From assembly GCA_031308135.1 (NCBI GenBank), contig JAHLJT010008756.1:135300949-135364948 (forward strand): a DNA stretch of 64,000 nucleotides. The letters run 5' to 3'. Origin of the DNA: Acheta domesticus. Taxonomy: Eukaryota; Arthropoda; Insecta; Orthoptera; Gryllidae. This document shows positions 32,380 through 44,715 of the stretch, piece after piece. The notes below the pieces were generated by a model. That model did not search any database. It saw only the letters and a list, made by a program, of their open reading frames with translations, and was not told where the DNA came from. The first letter of the stretch is position 1, and every line of letters begins with the position of its first letter. The position numbers were made by a program, and so were the translations under genes.

Positions 32380-33080
32380 AAGTCACTGATTTTGCAAAGG
32401 TATGGGTAGTCACCACAATTTCGTATTTTCTCAAAGTTATTGAGTAAACAGTAAACTAGTACCTGAGTCATTTTAAATATTTTTCAAAATTAGCTCCATT
32501 TTTTTATTTTATCCTTTTTTAGAATCAAATAAAATATGATTAAAAAGCACAAGTTCTAATTGCATTAAAGCATCTACATTTTTGAAAATTGATTGGGTTT
32601 AAATTTTGTTGATCTCTTGACACAACCATAGTATTGAAAATAGTGATTATTTTAGTAAAATATGTTTTTCAAAAATTATATCTTTAATTTAATACACATT
32701 TTTGAAAGTATGAGTAAATTCTACGTAATTTTGGGTGAAAAATGTCAAGTACAGAAACGTAAATAATTGCTTAAACATTTTGGTTTATGAGAAATTACTC
32801 ATCCAATTCTTTTAAACACCACTGTCATTGTTACAATTTACTTCACTAGTGTATTATAATTTAACGCATTTCTGAACGCAAGTACATGCTTCAGATGTTC
32901 CCTTATGACGTTTATCTAAAGTTTTTTGTCTTTAAAGGAGCTCATAATTACGTACATTCAGAAATGCTCAAACGACATGTTATCCAAAATGCACCAAATT
33001 TTCTTACCAAATGTTTCACATGAGAAAAACTTTCTATGATATTTCCTGAGTATATTTTCCATTAGATTATTAGGAGATAC
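32380..33080 (+). repeat. Diverged family R copy
   Basis: Phrases gaaagtatgagtaaattcta, tacgtacattcagaaatgct and ctcaaacgacatg match the R order (compare 63690-63715, attttcagaaatgctcaaac). The family's 5' markers are missing. Confidence 0.4.
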
Positions 33081-33450
33081 GAAAACTGGGAATATCTTAA
33101 AAAGTACAGGCGTTTTTAATTAATTTTTTAAATATAAATATTACATGAAAGAAAACTAATCTATTGTGTAAATTCATGTCTGTTAATGTTTTAAATTATA
33201 ATATGTTCTACTAAGTAAATACATTTTGTGACATTTATTCATTAATGAGTGCGATGTTTGTTGATGTTAAAGCTTAAGTAACTTTGTTGGCATTGAAGCT
33301 TTAATATACGAATTAAATGCTGCGAGGCTCATTACAGGTTGCGTATGAATAAAACGTTTAATTTTAGTCAAATTATTTAGTTTACCAAAGTATTATTGTT
33401 ACATAACCGTAAGACGTTTGCAGATACTCGCAGTACGGTCACGTGAATCG
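33081..33450. other. AT-rich, no gene seen
   Basis: No frame or repeat boundary could be supported. Confidence 0.45.
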
Positions 33451-33451
33451 A

Positions 33452-33870
33452 TTTTGTGGGACAGAGCCTTGGGGCTGGTGTCCCAAACTATCCGGACACT
33501 AAGCTGTGGGTGCAATCCCGAGTAAGAGATGAGTGGTTTCAGTTGTGTTTGTGGCATGGGAAGCATCCCCAATCCCTAGTTTACCACATCAGCACCCAAA
33601 TCCCTCGATAATCTCTTGATCTTATTGGTCCTTGTGCGTGAGGTTTGAGAGCAATTGATTTGGATTCCAAGGCAGTAAAATGAGTCGGCCTCATTAGGCA
33701 AGTGCTTGGGGCTGCTGTGGACACCAAGGTTGGGGGTTCATATGCCTGCGAAAGGAACGAATGTTTTCAATTATGTTTGCATTTTGGGGGTCATTTGCAG
33801 TCCCTCGTGTCGCATTAATACCTTAATCTTTCGTGATCCCTTGTCCTGACCGATTACTTTTTCTAAGATT
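33452..33870 (+). mobile_element. Second SINE-like family, two copies in tandem
   Basis: Two units of about 210-240 bp follow one another. Unit 1: cttggggctggtgtcccaaa ... gtgggtgcaatcccgag ... tggtttcagttgtgtttgtg. Unit 2: gcttggggctgctgtggaca ... gttgggggttcatatgcc ... atgttttcaattatgtttgc. The second carries a B-box-like ggttcatatgcc. A degenerate tRNA-related origin is likely but not certain. Confidence 0.5.
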
Positions 33871-34955
33871 TGTGTTCGATCTGTCGACTTGGTGAACTGG
33901 ATCTCTAAACCTTGTACCCTATAAGCAACGAGACGGAGCCACTATCTACCACTATCTATATGTACTGGTGCAGACCCGAGATGAGCCTAATTGTCACTAG
34001 GAGAGCTGTAGTTCACTATGAAGATCCTAGTAGGTCCCTTTGTCTTTGATGGTAGGCGGGAAGGTTGTGGACAAAAATGGAGAAGGTAGTTCCAACTCAA
34101 AAGTGACTTGATGAGAGGGAAACTTTGCTATTTATTAGCATCGCTAGTTTAATTTGTTTCATTATTTATTTATTTATTTATTTACAAATTCACATTTTTT
34201 TCTAACAGTGGCCTCTTAAAAACTGCAAAATTTTGTTAGTAGTTTTATTCTCGTCTATGTAAAGCTCACTGTATATTCTTCTCTCAGCGTTGATACCAAG
34301 AAAGTCTGCAAAAGTACCGGTTCATTAAACATTATTGGAATGCCAATAATTCATATATTTCCAGTATATTCTATAAATTTAAGAGAAGTGAAAAGAAATT
34401 CATTGTCTTCGTTCCATTACTCACTACTAGAAGATATACTCCTTCCCTAGTTTGAAGCAAATGGAAAGCCTCCACTTCGTATTTCTCATTGTCACGAAAC
34501 AGTGATAGCGCGTATCTCTCAAGTCTAATAATTGAACGACAAAAGGAAACAGCCCACTATTTTGTGTTGGCAATTGATACCCAAGTTCATAACACAAAAT
34601 TTACGGTTCTCGCTATCTGAAATTTAGCATGGAAATACGATATTACATGCGAAACTGCAGTTAACGGGAACACAATCTTTATAGATCTTGAAAGTATCGC
34701 AGGTGATCTCGTTGTAGCATTGACTTGCTAATGAACTCGTTTGGCAAAGCTGGCATTTTTGGCTGTTTGTATTGTGAACCATGCGTCCTCTTTCTCTTAC
34801 AATATCCTCGCGCGTAGAGTTGTGATAATTAAATTATTTTATTTCACTTGTTCTGTATGCGGAAAAATCTTGTAAAAATCCTTTTTATATTTGTTCCTAG
34901 ATATGAATTGGAAACATATGAATCTCTTTTTACTACTAAAGATATTAGTACACTC
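33871..34955. other. No gene seen; TTTA microsatellite
   Basis: A tetranucleotide run (atttatttatttatttattt) lies at 34164-34190. The rest is unassigned. Confidence 0.5.
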
Positions 34956-34959
34956 TTTA

Positions 34960-36122
34960 ACTGATTTACTCATACCAACCAATGTGAAATTTTGCAATTT
35001 TCAAAACATCAGGGACTTAAAAAAAATGATACCTACACCATTCTCTTAAGCGTTTTTATGATACCCAAGGACAAGGTTTAATAAAAAACTTTGGACCATT
35101 TTTGAGAAACATTTGAAAATGTTTTGAGGCTTTAATGTAACGTATCCACAAAAATCAAAATATCCGTTTCAAATTCAAACGGCCGTGGGTTCATTTAAAA
35201 CGATCGAGGAACATCAATTTTGGAGAAAATTGGCTGAACGTTTCGGCACTAGTGTTGACCATAGACAGATGGACAGACGTTTTTCGATTTTGGTCCTGAC
35301 AGTCGTCAATCATTATAGTGATTGATATTGATAGTGATTGATAGTGATGATTATAGTGATTGATATGATATGAGTACCCAAAAACATGTATTCTGACTAC
35401 ACAAAGTGTTAGAGGAAATATTTTACTATTAACAGGAACAAGAGTTATCCACTTTTTCGTTATCAGGACGCGGCAAATAGTTTCCCCTCGAAAATCCACA
35501 GTTCTCCGGCGCACTATTACAATACTTTCTCTTCTTACGAAAAAGTAATTGCGAGAAAGTAAAAATAAACTGAATATCTCAATTTTACAGAGAATTATGT
35601 CTACTTTAAATTTTCCCATAATGTTCCATACGAAATATAATAGTTTTTGAGATTTCAACGAATAACCGAAGAAAAAAGTGTGTAAGTTAAAGGATTTTCT
35701 TTTTGCAATTTTCTCTGTGAAGCCGACATTTCTTGAGAAAGCAATCCTCAATTTCGAATTCAGTACCAGCAATAAATATATAGAATCAGCGAGAAAAAAC
35801 AGAGTATTATACTTTTGGGACGGATACAGTTTGACTGGTTTACAGTTAGAAACATTCGAAGAAGGATATCGGCAACCTGCAGCACACGAGTGTATCACTG
35901 GACCGCTCTATGTATGTCTCGTTAGAAAGGGGCACTGCACAGTAGTACTTTTTAATTTCTTACTACGTGAATGTACTAACGAGAACGTATTTTAATACTG
36001 CTGCAGAAATCGGCAGCATTGTTTGCTAGAAAAAACTCGTTTTGTCGGGCCCTGATTGCGAGAAACTGGATAAATTTTGTTCTTGTATGTAACAAATGAC
36101 CTCTTGTAACACGCTGGATAGG
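34960..36122. repeat. Family R copy: minus arm, unassigned middle, short plus arm
   Basis: 34960-35560 is R on the minus strand (caattttggagaaaattggc, tgaacgtttcggcactagtg, ttgaccatagacagatggac, ending tctcttcttacg). 36000-36122 is R on the plus strand (ctcgttttgtcgggccctga, taacacgctgg) and is cut by a SINE head. The middle holds a 105-codon plus frame (35678-35995) with no known relatives. Confidence 0.55.
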
Positions 36123-36135
36123 CGAACTGTTTTGT

Positions 36136-36212
36136 ACTGGGAAAGATGGCTCAGGGCATCAACTGATGTCACTGCAGTGCCTCTGACCGGGAGATTATGT
36201 CGATGTCGTGTT
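36136..36212 (+). mobile_element. SINE head only
   Basis: gaaagatggctcagggcatc (A box) and cagtgcctctgaccgggag are present. The text diverges before the B box. Confidence 0.75.
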
Positions 36213-36614
36213 ATCGATGTCGCGTCACTACTTTGAAGTTGGTGTCGGGAGTGGATCTCTGGGACCTGCGAAACAGCTCCGCGTGCAGCGAGGGGAGAGG
36301 CAGGTGAGCGCGCTGCGGGTCGGGGCTGCTGGCGGCGCGGAGAGAGCCTGCCCCAACCCGGGGGCCGGGGCCGGGGGCCGGGGGCGGGGGCGGGGCGCGA
36401 TCGACCCGCCCGTGGAGCGCCGGGGGCGGCGGGCGGGGGCGGGGGGCGGGAGCGTGCCAGGCGCCGGCGGCCCGGAGGTCGAGGCATCCGGGAATACTCC
36501 ATCGCGCCGCGCCGCGCCGCTTTCTGCTGACGCCTATTACGGCACTGGCTCGCCCATTAGCCGATCAAAGTGTCCCACGCGGTGCAGTGACAGGCGCCGA
36601 AGAGCCGCGTCTGT
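36213..36614. other. CpG-dense island
   Basis: Includes gggggccggggccggggg with further G-runs to 36400 (quadruplex potential) and cgccgcgccgcgccgc at 36500. The open frames across it are composition artefacts. Confidence 0.5.
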
Positions 36615-36805
36615 TTGGGTACTGCTCCGGCATTCGCCTGGTGTTAATCGGAGGAACCACGGAAATCTACCGATGAGAGCAGCCGGCCGCTAGAATTCTC
36701 CTCCAGATACCGACTGAATTCGACCTAGCTGACAAGCTAGTGTCGAAAATACTGTCGCCGTCGGGACTCGAACCTAGGACCTCCCGGGAGGGCCTTGAGT
36801 TCCGC
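36615..36805 (-). mobile_element. SINE, 5' part with tRNA-like head
   Basis: On the minus strand ggtcctaggttcgagtcccg contains an exact B box. It is followed by tagcttgtcagctaggtcga, then the ggagaattctagcggccggc block, and is cut at about 36615. Confidence 0.85.
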
Positions 36806-36889
36806 GCCGGACGGTGGAGGATTATCCACGCTGTGGCTACGTAGCTAGCGCGAACTCAACTCACCCGCCAGGAGAGACGGTTGAAGGCT

Positions 36890-37352
36890 TCGAGTGATGT
36901 CAGTGCAGTGCCTTTGACCGGAAATTGAGTCCCGGCGGCGCGGCAGGATTTTCGACACTGACTTATCAGCTACGTCGAATTCAGTCGCTGTCTGGAGGAG
37001 AATTCTAGCGGCCGGCTGCTCTGATCGGTAGTTTTCCGTGGTTTCTCCCATCAACACCAAGCGAATGCCGGATCGGTACCCTTCCAACAAACGTGTCACT
37101 ACGGCGCGTGATCTTTTTTCCCTCTTCCGTGTCCTGTCCTCACTCCTTACACACACACACTACAATAACATGCACTACACTACCATACATGCCCGGACAC
37201 CTGTCGGAGTCTTAGAGCTTGTCAGCGCCGGTTATCACCATCCTGCAGGGAAAAAAGATCACCGCCACAGCCCGAGGAAAACACGCACTACACTTACGGG
37301 ACCAATGAACTAAGTAGTTGACGCGCCCGGAAACACGAATCAATCAATCAGT
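36890..37352 (+). mobile_element. SINE, truncated head, intact tail
   Basis: Starts within the head (gatgtcagtgcagtgccttt). The body is complete except for an internal deletion near 37230. It ends gcccggaaacacgaatcaat and caatcagtcaa. Confidence 0.85.
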
Positions 37353-37356
37353 CAAC

Positions 37357-37545
37357 CGGGAAATTAGAGCATGACCCGGCTAGGGGGGCGGATACTGGGG
37401 CGGGGGTAAATCCTGCCGAAGTCAGCGCTGAATCTCACGTTCCAGGGGGAAGGAATGCCATCCTCCTCCTGTTTTTAACATGATCTACACTTATGGAACC
37501 AATGTCCATTTTAGTGAACGAGTCCAGAAACACGAAATGCTCATT
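37357..37545 (+). mobile_element. SINE 3' half, diverged
   Basis: ccgggaaattagagcatgac, a cccggctagg block and ttagtgaacgagtccagaaa match the 3' half of the body. It lies directly after the previous SINE tail, a tail-to-body tandem. Confidence 0.65.
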
Positions 37546-38157
37546 CAAAGTCTCCATAATACTCGACCTGGATATCTGCTAAGCTTATTCATCTAAAAAT
37601 AAGAAGGAAATACTAAGTCAAGTAACAAGTGATTGGCTCACGAGTCGAGTTTGTTGCTCGTGCGTATTTTCGGGCGACAGAAGACTAGTGCTCGAGCGTA
37701 CTATTTTGAAGACAGCGTGGACGCCCTGGAATACTAGCTATAAGTAAACGTTACTTGCTCCTAATCCTCGATAACACTAATGATAGAAGAATTTATTCAA
37801 AGCCACTCTCAAAATTATTACTGAAACGTAGGAAATGTCTTTCAAGCTAGTTTCTCTTGATGACACATATTGCAAACCGCCTTGGGATCACGCCGACAGC
37901 GGAAGGGTTTTCTAATGCCAGGAGTTCAAGAGAACATAATAATCTCGTGGTGCTACAGCGCCACGTACTATCTTTAACATTAGTAAAAGTTACGTAATTA
38001 TATTGCACTTGTATCTTACATATCAGCTTTCACTTGAAAACGCAAACGATATAATAAAAAAAACGCAAAAACTATGATTTAAAAAAGATTCCACGTATGT
38101 TAATAAGAGAAAGAGGCGGCGGTTACAAACGACTTTGCCACTAACCAATACCTATAA
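37546..38157. other. No gene seen
   Basis: Only short frames. The stretch at 37860-37990 is somewhat GC-richer without a recognisable product. Confidence 0.4.
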
Positions 38158-38454
38158 CAGGGATGGCCAACAAGTCGATCGCGATCGACCAGTCAATCTC
38201 GAGGCCAATTTTGGTCGATCGTTTGCAATATCTGGGCTGTATGGTTTAAAAAAAAGGTTTTGAACATATATTTTACTTATTAAGGTACCAATACCTCGCT
38301 GGAATGCACAATACACTGAATCACAGTGTATAAACATATTATGCATTTCACACCCCTTCTTCCCCCTTAGATTACGCCTATGGCAACAAGTCGATCGCGA
38401 CACACTTTTAAGATAAAAAGTAGATCTTTTATACAGACAAGTTGGCCACTCCTG
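38158..38454. mobile_element. hAT-type MITE remnant
   Basis: The left end cagggatggccaacaagtcg is matched by the reverse complement of the right end, caggagtggccaac. The sub-terminal aagtcgatcgcga occurs at 38171 and 38389. The right end is duplicated (gttggccactcctg at 38441 and 38471). Flanking 8-mers do not match, so the target duplication is lost or the ends are damaged. Confidence 0.55.
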
Positions 38455-38484
38455 ACCAACTCCTGAAGCCAGTTGGCCACTCCT

Positions 38485-39305
38485 GAACATTACCATACGT
38501 TCTCCAAGCATTTCGTTTCTTAAACATTTGGCAACATCGCTCTTGTTATGTGCTCCGCCTGCAGCACATTCAAATGAAATTATAGTAAAATAATCTTCTC
38601 AGTGCTTTAAGCACTCTAGGAAATTTAAATGTAAGTAGTAATTTTACTTTAAAAATAGAGTGTATTTCCAGCACGCAAAAATACTTGACAAATATACTGA
38701 GCCTCTGACGTGGCACAAAAGCATTTGGGTATAAACGACGTCCTTGTTCTTTGGGCTCGGACAGCTTGCTTCGCGGAGACGTCAGAAGGAAATACACTTC
38801 GCTCGTACATTTCAGAAAATTCGAAAAATATTATTAGATATGAAAAATGTAAATGAAATGATTTAATAATCTAATATTGACAAATAGATTCCATTAATAA
38901 GAAAACTCTAGCTTCAATATTGAAGATGTAGTAGAGATTCGAATAAAAATGAATTTGTCACACTTTAAAATTTCGCCAAGGAGACTAAGATTTTGAAAAT
39001 AATATATATGGAATAATTTTATGGCCTAATGTTTACAAAAAATAATTATATAAGAAATCTTAATAGTCAGTATTAAAAGTGAAAAACAAATTTTTAAAAT
39101 TGTGCCTTTAACAATTTTTAAAATTCCAAACCACTTAATGAAAACATCAACCAATGAAAACATATGAAATAATGTGTTTAATGAACAGAACATACATAAT
39201 GAAAGCATATTCCATGTTATTAAGCAAATATTACTTAAACAAAAAAGACGTTCTCGTACACTACTACTGTCGTATGTAGTATAGATAATGCAATGCCTCA
39301 GCAAA
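38485..39305. other. AT-rich, no gene seen
   Basis: Minus frames of 75-92 codons here have no recognisable features beyond hydrophobic bias from A/T content. Confidence 0.45.
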
Positions 39306-39309
39306 AACG

Positions 39310-41045
39310 GCGATTATTCGACATAAAAACACGTTTTGTTAGACTCTGAAAACGAAAAAATAGACAATTCTTGTTAATACACATAGTACAAAACTTACTC
39401 TAGTTTCAGATTCCATGTGTACTCACATTCCACGTTTTGTGGATCTTTGATATCCAGAAATTGGTTTACGGCCAAACATTTGCTTATGAGTGAATAAGGC
39501 TAACGACCAAATCGTAAGAAGTATTTTAAACAAAATTGAAAAATCACTATCGATCTGACTCATGCCGCGGCTCCTTCAATTTCAAAGAATTATTTTGATT
39601 TTGGGGGTATTTTACATGAAGCTTCAATGACATTTTCATAATTTTCTCAAAAATGTTCCCAAATTATTTTCTTTTTTTCTCTGGCAGAAAAAAATTACGC
39701 TTATAAAAATGGCGCATGACCGGTTTTTATTAAACGTTTTGAATTTTAAAATATTGCAAAAGTTCAAAACTTTTTCGGCATCTATTCACAACCACAATAA
39801 CAAAGACAGATTTTCCTTGTACATTAAATCTATTTTTAAAAGCAAACTTTAAATGAAATAAGAAAATATATTTTCTTAAAAACGGTTCCAAATATTTTCT
39901 TTTGTTTTTCTTCTTCGGTTAGAGCACAGAACGCTTAAAAATGGCGCAGGATTTCATTTTTTTCAATACGAAGTTTCTTTGTTTTTCGGAAATTGCAAAA
40001 GTAATAAGTATTGCATGTATGTAAATGTTGTTGTAGCCCCACTATTATAAACATTTGGAGCCGTTTTTGACAAACTATTATTTTAAGTTATTATCTTCCA
40101 CGTAAAGTAAATTGTGTTGAACAAGTAAAAATGTGACATATTGGTCAGAGAACGAATCGGCGGGCACCAAAAGTTGTTGAAGTTGGCTAGAAGCATGCAC
40201 AAGTTGATAAGTCTCCGTATTCTTCTTCTTGTTCCTTTAGTTCCTATCATATCATAGGGCCTCGGGAAAGGATCTCCATCTTACTCTATTTTCTGCAATA
40301 GGTATGATTTGCTTCCAAGTCATACCAGTCTCCCGGATCTCTCCTTCCACTGTCCTTCTCCATGATGTTCTCGGTCGACCTTGGCTTCTACTGCCTTATG
40401 GGTTCCAACATAGTGCTTCTCTCTCAATTGAATTTCGGGGTTTCCTTAAAGTGTGTTCTATCCAGTTCCACTTTCTGCGTTTTATTTGCATTGCAATTGA
40501 TTTTTCATTGACTTTCTTCAGCAATTCTTCGTTTGTTATTACTTGTGGCCACCTAATGTTTAGGATTCTTCGTAGACATCAGTTTACAAATACTTGTAAT
40601 CTATGTGTTATTTTCCAAGTTTTTGATCCGTATAAAATCACAGATTTTACATTTGAGTTGAAAATACGTAGTTTTGTTTTTAAGGCAACATTCCTATTTT
40701 TCTATCCTATTTGTCTATCCTAGACTTCTCTTAATTGTATAAAACAAACGTTTGCCTTGTTAGTCTCCATATACAGTTTCACAAATAATTTACAAAACTT
40801 GTATTGCAACATCCTTAAGTAGAGAAAGTTGGAGACAGAATAAGGAAGGTTTTGGTAGGTAAAATTACTCAAGTTGTAAAACATTAAAATCTGTGAAACA
40901 AAGAAATGGTCTTTTGCCGATAGACATAGTTGACACTATCTTGTCTTGGTGAAATTATAGATTTCATTGAACTTGAACTTGAGAGTTTGAACTTTCTTTG
41001 AACTTGAGTTTCCATTTATTTAAGCATAATCCTTAGGAAATGGAG
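39310..41045 (+). repeat. Family R copy split by an RTE-LINE relic
   Basis: The body is 39310-40150 (acacgttttgttagactctg, cacgttttgtggatctttga, caaattatttt.. and tgcaaaag.. phrases). The family tail (gatagacatagttga ... tttccatttatttaag) appears only at 40870-41045. In the 27-kb copy, body and tail are adjacent, so the RTE relic lies inside this copy. Confidence 0.6.
40245..40730 (-). pseudogene. RTE-type LINE ORF2 C-terminal relic
   Basis: On the minus strand the frame reads FNSNVKSVILYGSKTWKI, then CLRRILNIRWPQVITNEEL, KRRKWNWIEHTLRKP and GRPRTSWRRTV. These are the S-V-L-L-Y-G-x-E-T-W, R-W, G-H-x-L-R and G-R-P-x-x-x-W-R-R blocks after the RTE reverse transcriptase. It has internal stops and a deletion after KTWKI. 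The plus-strand 139-codon frame here is an antisense shadow. Confidence 0.85.
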
Positions 41046-41207
41046 AATCGGTACTCAGTGACCACGTTGGATGAGTTATTTCTGAGCATTTGCTCTTAAA
41101 GTCAATATGCTGGGTTTTCACAATCATACTAACATGGAATATCGGTGTTGTTCGGTAACTTTCTTTCAGGATATTTTAACAATGCCATTTTTACTGAAAG
41201 TTATGAG

Positions 41208-41864
41208 TCGGGGAGGATTTTTATGCCCTAAAAAATCTTGAAATATGCTTTTGTGCATTTATGACCTAAATATTCTGAAATATGCTCTTTAATATGCATT
41301 GATGAGTTAAAAATTCTAAAATATGCACTACAATATGCAATTAAAATTAACAATATTTCATTTCCTGTATAAAACTTCCTTGCTAAAATTCAGGAAGAGC
41401 ATACTTGGAATGAAAATATATATTTACACAACATAATATAATCTAGCTTACTTCTCGGGAGAAATAATGGAAGTCAATATGTACCTTAACGGAGTACATT
41501 GTGGGTCTTCTTTCAATTTTTCTGGTTGATTTAAAAATTTTGATATCAAGAAATATCCTACATTTGCATATATATTTTATCATCTATAGAAAAGAAGAAA
41601 AAACGGAAATTATGACAAGCTCTTTCTAGTCTATGAACGCTCACAAAAAATATGAAACGTGAAACGTTTTAGAGATAAGTCTCTATTTTAACGAAATATG
41701 CAAAATATTCTCCTATAACTATACAAATATGCAGCAATAGGAAAAATCGGCCAAATATGCATTAACGTACTAATCTACATAGCACCAAATGTCAAGAAAT
41801 TTCACTTAGCTATGCCTTGAAGCAACAGACAAAAATATGCAATGTCTTAGAAATCCGCTCCCTA
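41208..41864. mobile_element. hAT-type non-autonomous element, copy 2 (657 bp)
   Basis: Reverse-orientation relative of 16702-17371. Flanks are GTTATGAG (41200-41207) and GTTATGAA (41865-41872). Ends are TCGGGGAGGATTTTTATG and, inward from the right, TAGGGAGCGGATTTCTAAG. Atatgc words recur throughout. It has no transposase. Confidence 0.8.
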
Positions 41865-41872
41865 GTTATGAA

Positions 41873-42745
41873 ACTACTACTAATATTTTGAAAAAATGCC
41901 ACATTTTAAAAAGAACTAATTTTCAGGAACACATTACATTAACAAAACATATCTTCAAAAATGAAAATGATGGAGGAATTCCAAAATGTTTAAACTTTCG
42001 CAATTATCGAATTTTCAGTGAATTCATCGAGTAAGGAATCTAAGCAGTATTTAAAAGCGTGATTTGCTGTATTGGAGAAAAAAATAATCCAAAAATGTAT
42101 CAGAAATTGTTTTCAGAAAATTGCTTTTCAGAAAATTTTGAAAGTACTCACAAAGTGTCGATACTGACAGAACAATGTTTTATAAAAAGTTATTTACTAC
42201 ATTTAGGAGCAAGAATTATTCCTTTTTGGGTATCAAGAACCCACAAAACGAGTACTTCTATCGAAAAAACGGCGCGTTTTCTGCTGCAGAATTACAATAC
42301 TTTCTCTATGCTACGTTAGTACACATGAAAGCATATAGTTAGGAAGAAAAGAAGATTTACATGATAGTATTCTGGAGCATAAAGAGAAGAACATTCTTAG
42401 AAGCACTACTAAAGAGAGACGTAAGAATTCGTGGATGATTAACGCAACATTTCTAACTTTTAGAATGGAAATGAAATAAACGTGGATAAAAACAAATCCA
42501 TTGAATTTAATCGCAAAATAAAGATACGATCTATTTAAACAAAAAGTAAGCAACATTCACACTAAGATTTGCAAGAAACATCTTTGCGTATGCAATCGCA
42601 GAAAATTCAAGTTCTTCAAACTATTTTGAACAGCTCTAAACAATTATTACGAAATGGAAAAGGGAGAGAAAGTGGAAAAGAAGAAATAAAATTAGATAAT
42701 AAAGAAGAAATATAGTTTATGATAACAATGCACAATGAAACGTAA
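41873..42745. other. AT-rich; contains a short R fragment
   Basis: 42170-42330 is a minus-strand R fragment (tctgcagcagaaaacgcg, cgttttgtgggttcttgata on the minus strand). The rest is unassigned. Confidence 0.4.
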
Positions 42746-42905
42746 ATGATGAATTTTACTTAAATGATTCCGTATCCTGGAAAGAATTAGAGCAATAATT
42801 GGAATCATTGAAAACTTTCTCGCCTGGTCCAGATAACGTTTCTAAAATTCTTCCAGAAAATATTCCTAACAATCTTAATAAGACCGTGTACAATGTTTTG
42901 GAAAG
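42746..42905 (+). pseudogene. LINE reverse transcriptase fragment
   Basis: The frame reads SWKELEQ, stop, LESLKTFSPGPDNVSKILP and then ENIPNNLNK. This resembles the L-K-x-x-K-S-P-G-P-D-x-I block early in non-LTR reverse transcriptases. aattcttccagaaaatattc and the following cctaacaatcttaataaga recur at 44660-44697. Confidence 0.55.
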
Positions 42906-44655
42906 CCGAGTAATTTGAGTAAAACAAGAGCCTGACGCCTTGACACAACGATCACATGTCTGTGTCCAAGTTTTAAGGAGAGAAAAATTAATTTCGTGTG
43001 GGTTGCCAATACACATGGACCCAGGCGATGAGATGAAAGAAGTTTTTTGTGTATAAAAGTTGATTATCTTAAGTCAAACTTTACCAACTTGACGTCAGTT
43101 TCCTAATAAAAGTTATTAGAATGAACACGTTCTAATCTAACAGTACAACTATTCAGTACCTTCACGAAAATATTAGAAATACAATATTATTCGAATAATG
43201 CACGACTTCATAATAACCATTAGTGACCTACAGAAGCACAGATCCTGTTGTTCTGAACCTCACAAAATTATGTTCCCAAAGGAGCACTCACGCTGTGACG
43301 GAACGCAAATGAAATTCTCTCTTATAACACTATAATAAATTAAATATTTTATCCATAATAGCCAGAAAAAATATTGCAATAGCATAGTTTAGAATGCAGT
43401 TCAAAAATTCTTTACATACTAGAAATATAAAAAATGTTGGTGTTAAAAATAGATTGAATGTGGCTGATAAAAATAGATTGAATGTTTTACAAACTGGATA
43501 TAACTTACGATAATCAAGTCGTAATATCTTATAATACTCAAATACAAACTAGCTCTACAAATAATACAAACTAGCTCTAAGGGTCTTGTTTCGTAATTCT
43601 TTATTCTCTTATTGTAATGTCATATTTTATAAATAACTATTCTCGTTCAGACATCTTTCCTTATGATTGAATTATAATTTTGAATACATAAAATGTGCTA
43701 ATAGGTATTGTTCATTAATTTTTCCTTGTAGATTTTCTCTGTTGACTGTCAGCAGTTATTTAGAGCAACATCACATCAAATAAAGCAGTGACAAGTAATA
43801 GTACTTGTTGTAATCATCATAGGCTCTAGATTAAGACTATTTAAAGTTCTCAATGAAACAATTGTTTTAGAATAGCATTCGCTTGAACACGGAAGAAACT
43901 TTTCTGCATACATCATTCATGAGTAAGCTGCATATTTTCCTGTTGTGACTTGTATACAAAGCGTGACAAACTGCTTGAAGACACAATTATTCAACTGTTG
44001 AACGTCTCTTTTTCCTCACTTCTTGCAAATTTGAGTGCGAAGCAACAGGTAGATGACAAGAAGAAACTTGCTAAGGCTGAAATATTATGCCATTGTGCTC
44101 ATTCCTTATAAGGAAGTGCATTTTCTCATAGTTTTATTTTATTTGATAATCGTTAGCAAATTTTTCATGATTTTTTGGACGAATGTTTTAAATTCAACAT
44201 TTGATTCGTTATTGTTTATTTACCACAAATATTAATTTCAGAGCAATTTTTATTTAAATGGGAGGGTACAAAATTAAAATATTACAAATTTATAAGGGGG
44301 AGAGATGAACAGTTGCTTTAATTCACCACTCGCTTTCCTTCCAGAACCCTCTGTCATGTGAAATCGTTATTGATAAAAAATTACTAAAAAATCACACAAT
44401 TGTTCAAAGAAGATTTTCATGCGAGGGTAACAAAAATTTAAGGATTCTGTATACAATCGTTTGGCACAATGCTCTAAGGGTTTTTAAGTATTATTAAAAA
44501 CGAAGGTGAAATTGATGTCTGAGGTACCAATAATAATTAAATCTGACCATAAGTCATTAATGTAATTTCCCCCTCATAGTCACGAAATGTGAATAATACA
44601 TTGTAGATATAAGCAAAATTTTCCTTACGTGTGGTGTCTAAATTGAAAGTAAGTA
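42906..44655. other. AT-rich, no gene seen
   Basis: Nothing beyond short frames. A 60-codon hydrophobic frame at 44053-44235 has no features I can name. Confidence 0.45.
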
Positions 44656-44659
44656 AATG

Positions 44660-44697
44660 AAATTCTTCCAGAAAATATTCCTAACAATCTTAATAAG
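44660..44697 (+). repeat. Second copy of the 42.85-kb LINE fragment
   Basis: About 37 bp identical to 42846-42882, followed by a short taagatcttaa duplication. Confidence 0.7.
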
Positions 44698-44715
44698 ATC
44701 TTAATAAGATCTTAA

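Noticed and set aside
38152..38511. 119-codon minus frame
   Set aside because: Lies across a hAT MITE and reads its terminal repeats. No family resemblance.
40304..40723. 139-codon plus frame
   Set aside because: Antisense to the RTE-LINE relic, whose minus-strand reading shows conserved family blocks.
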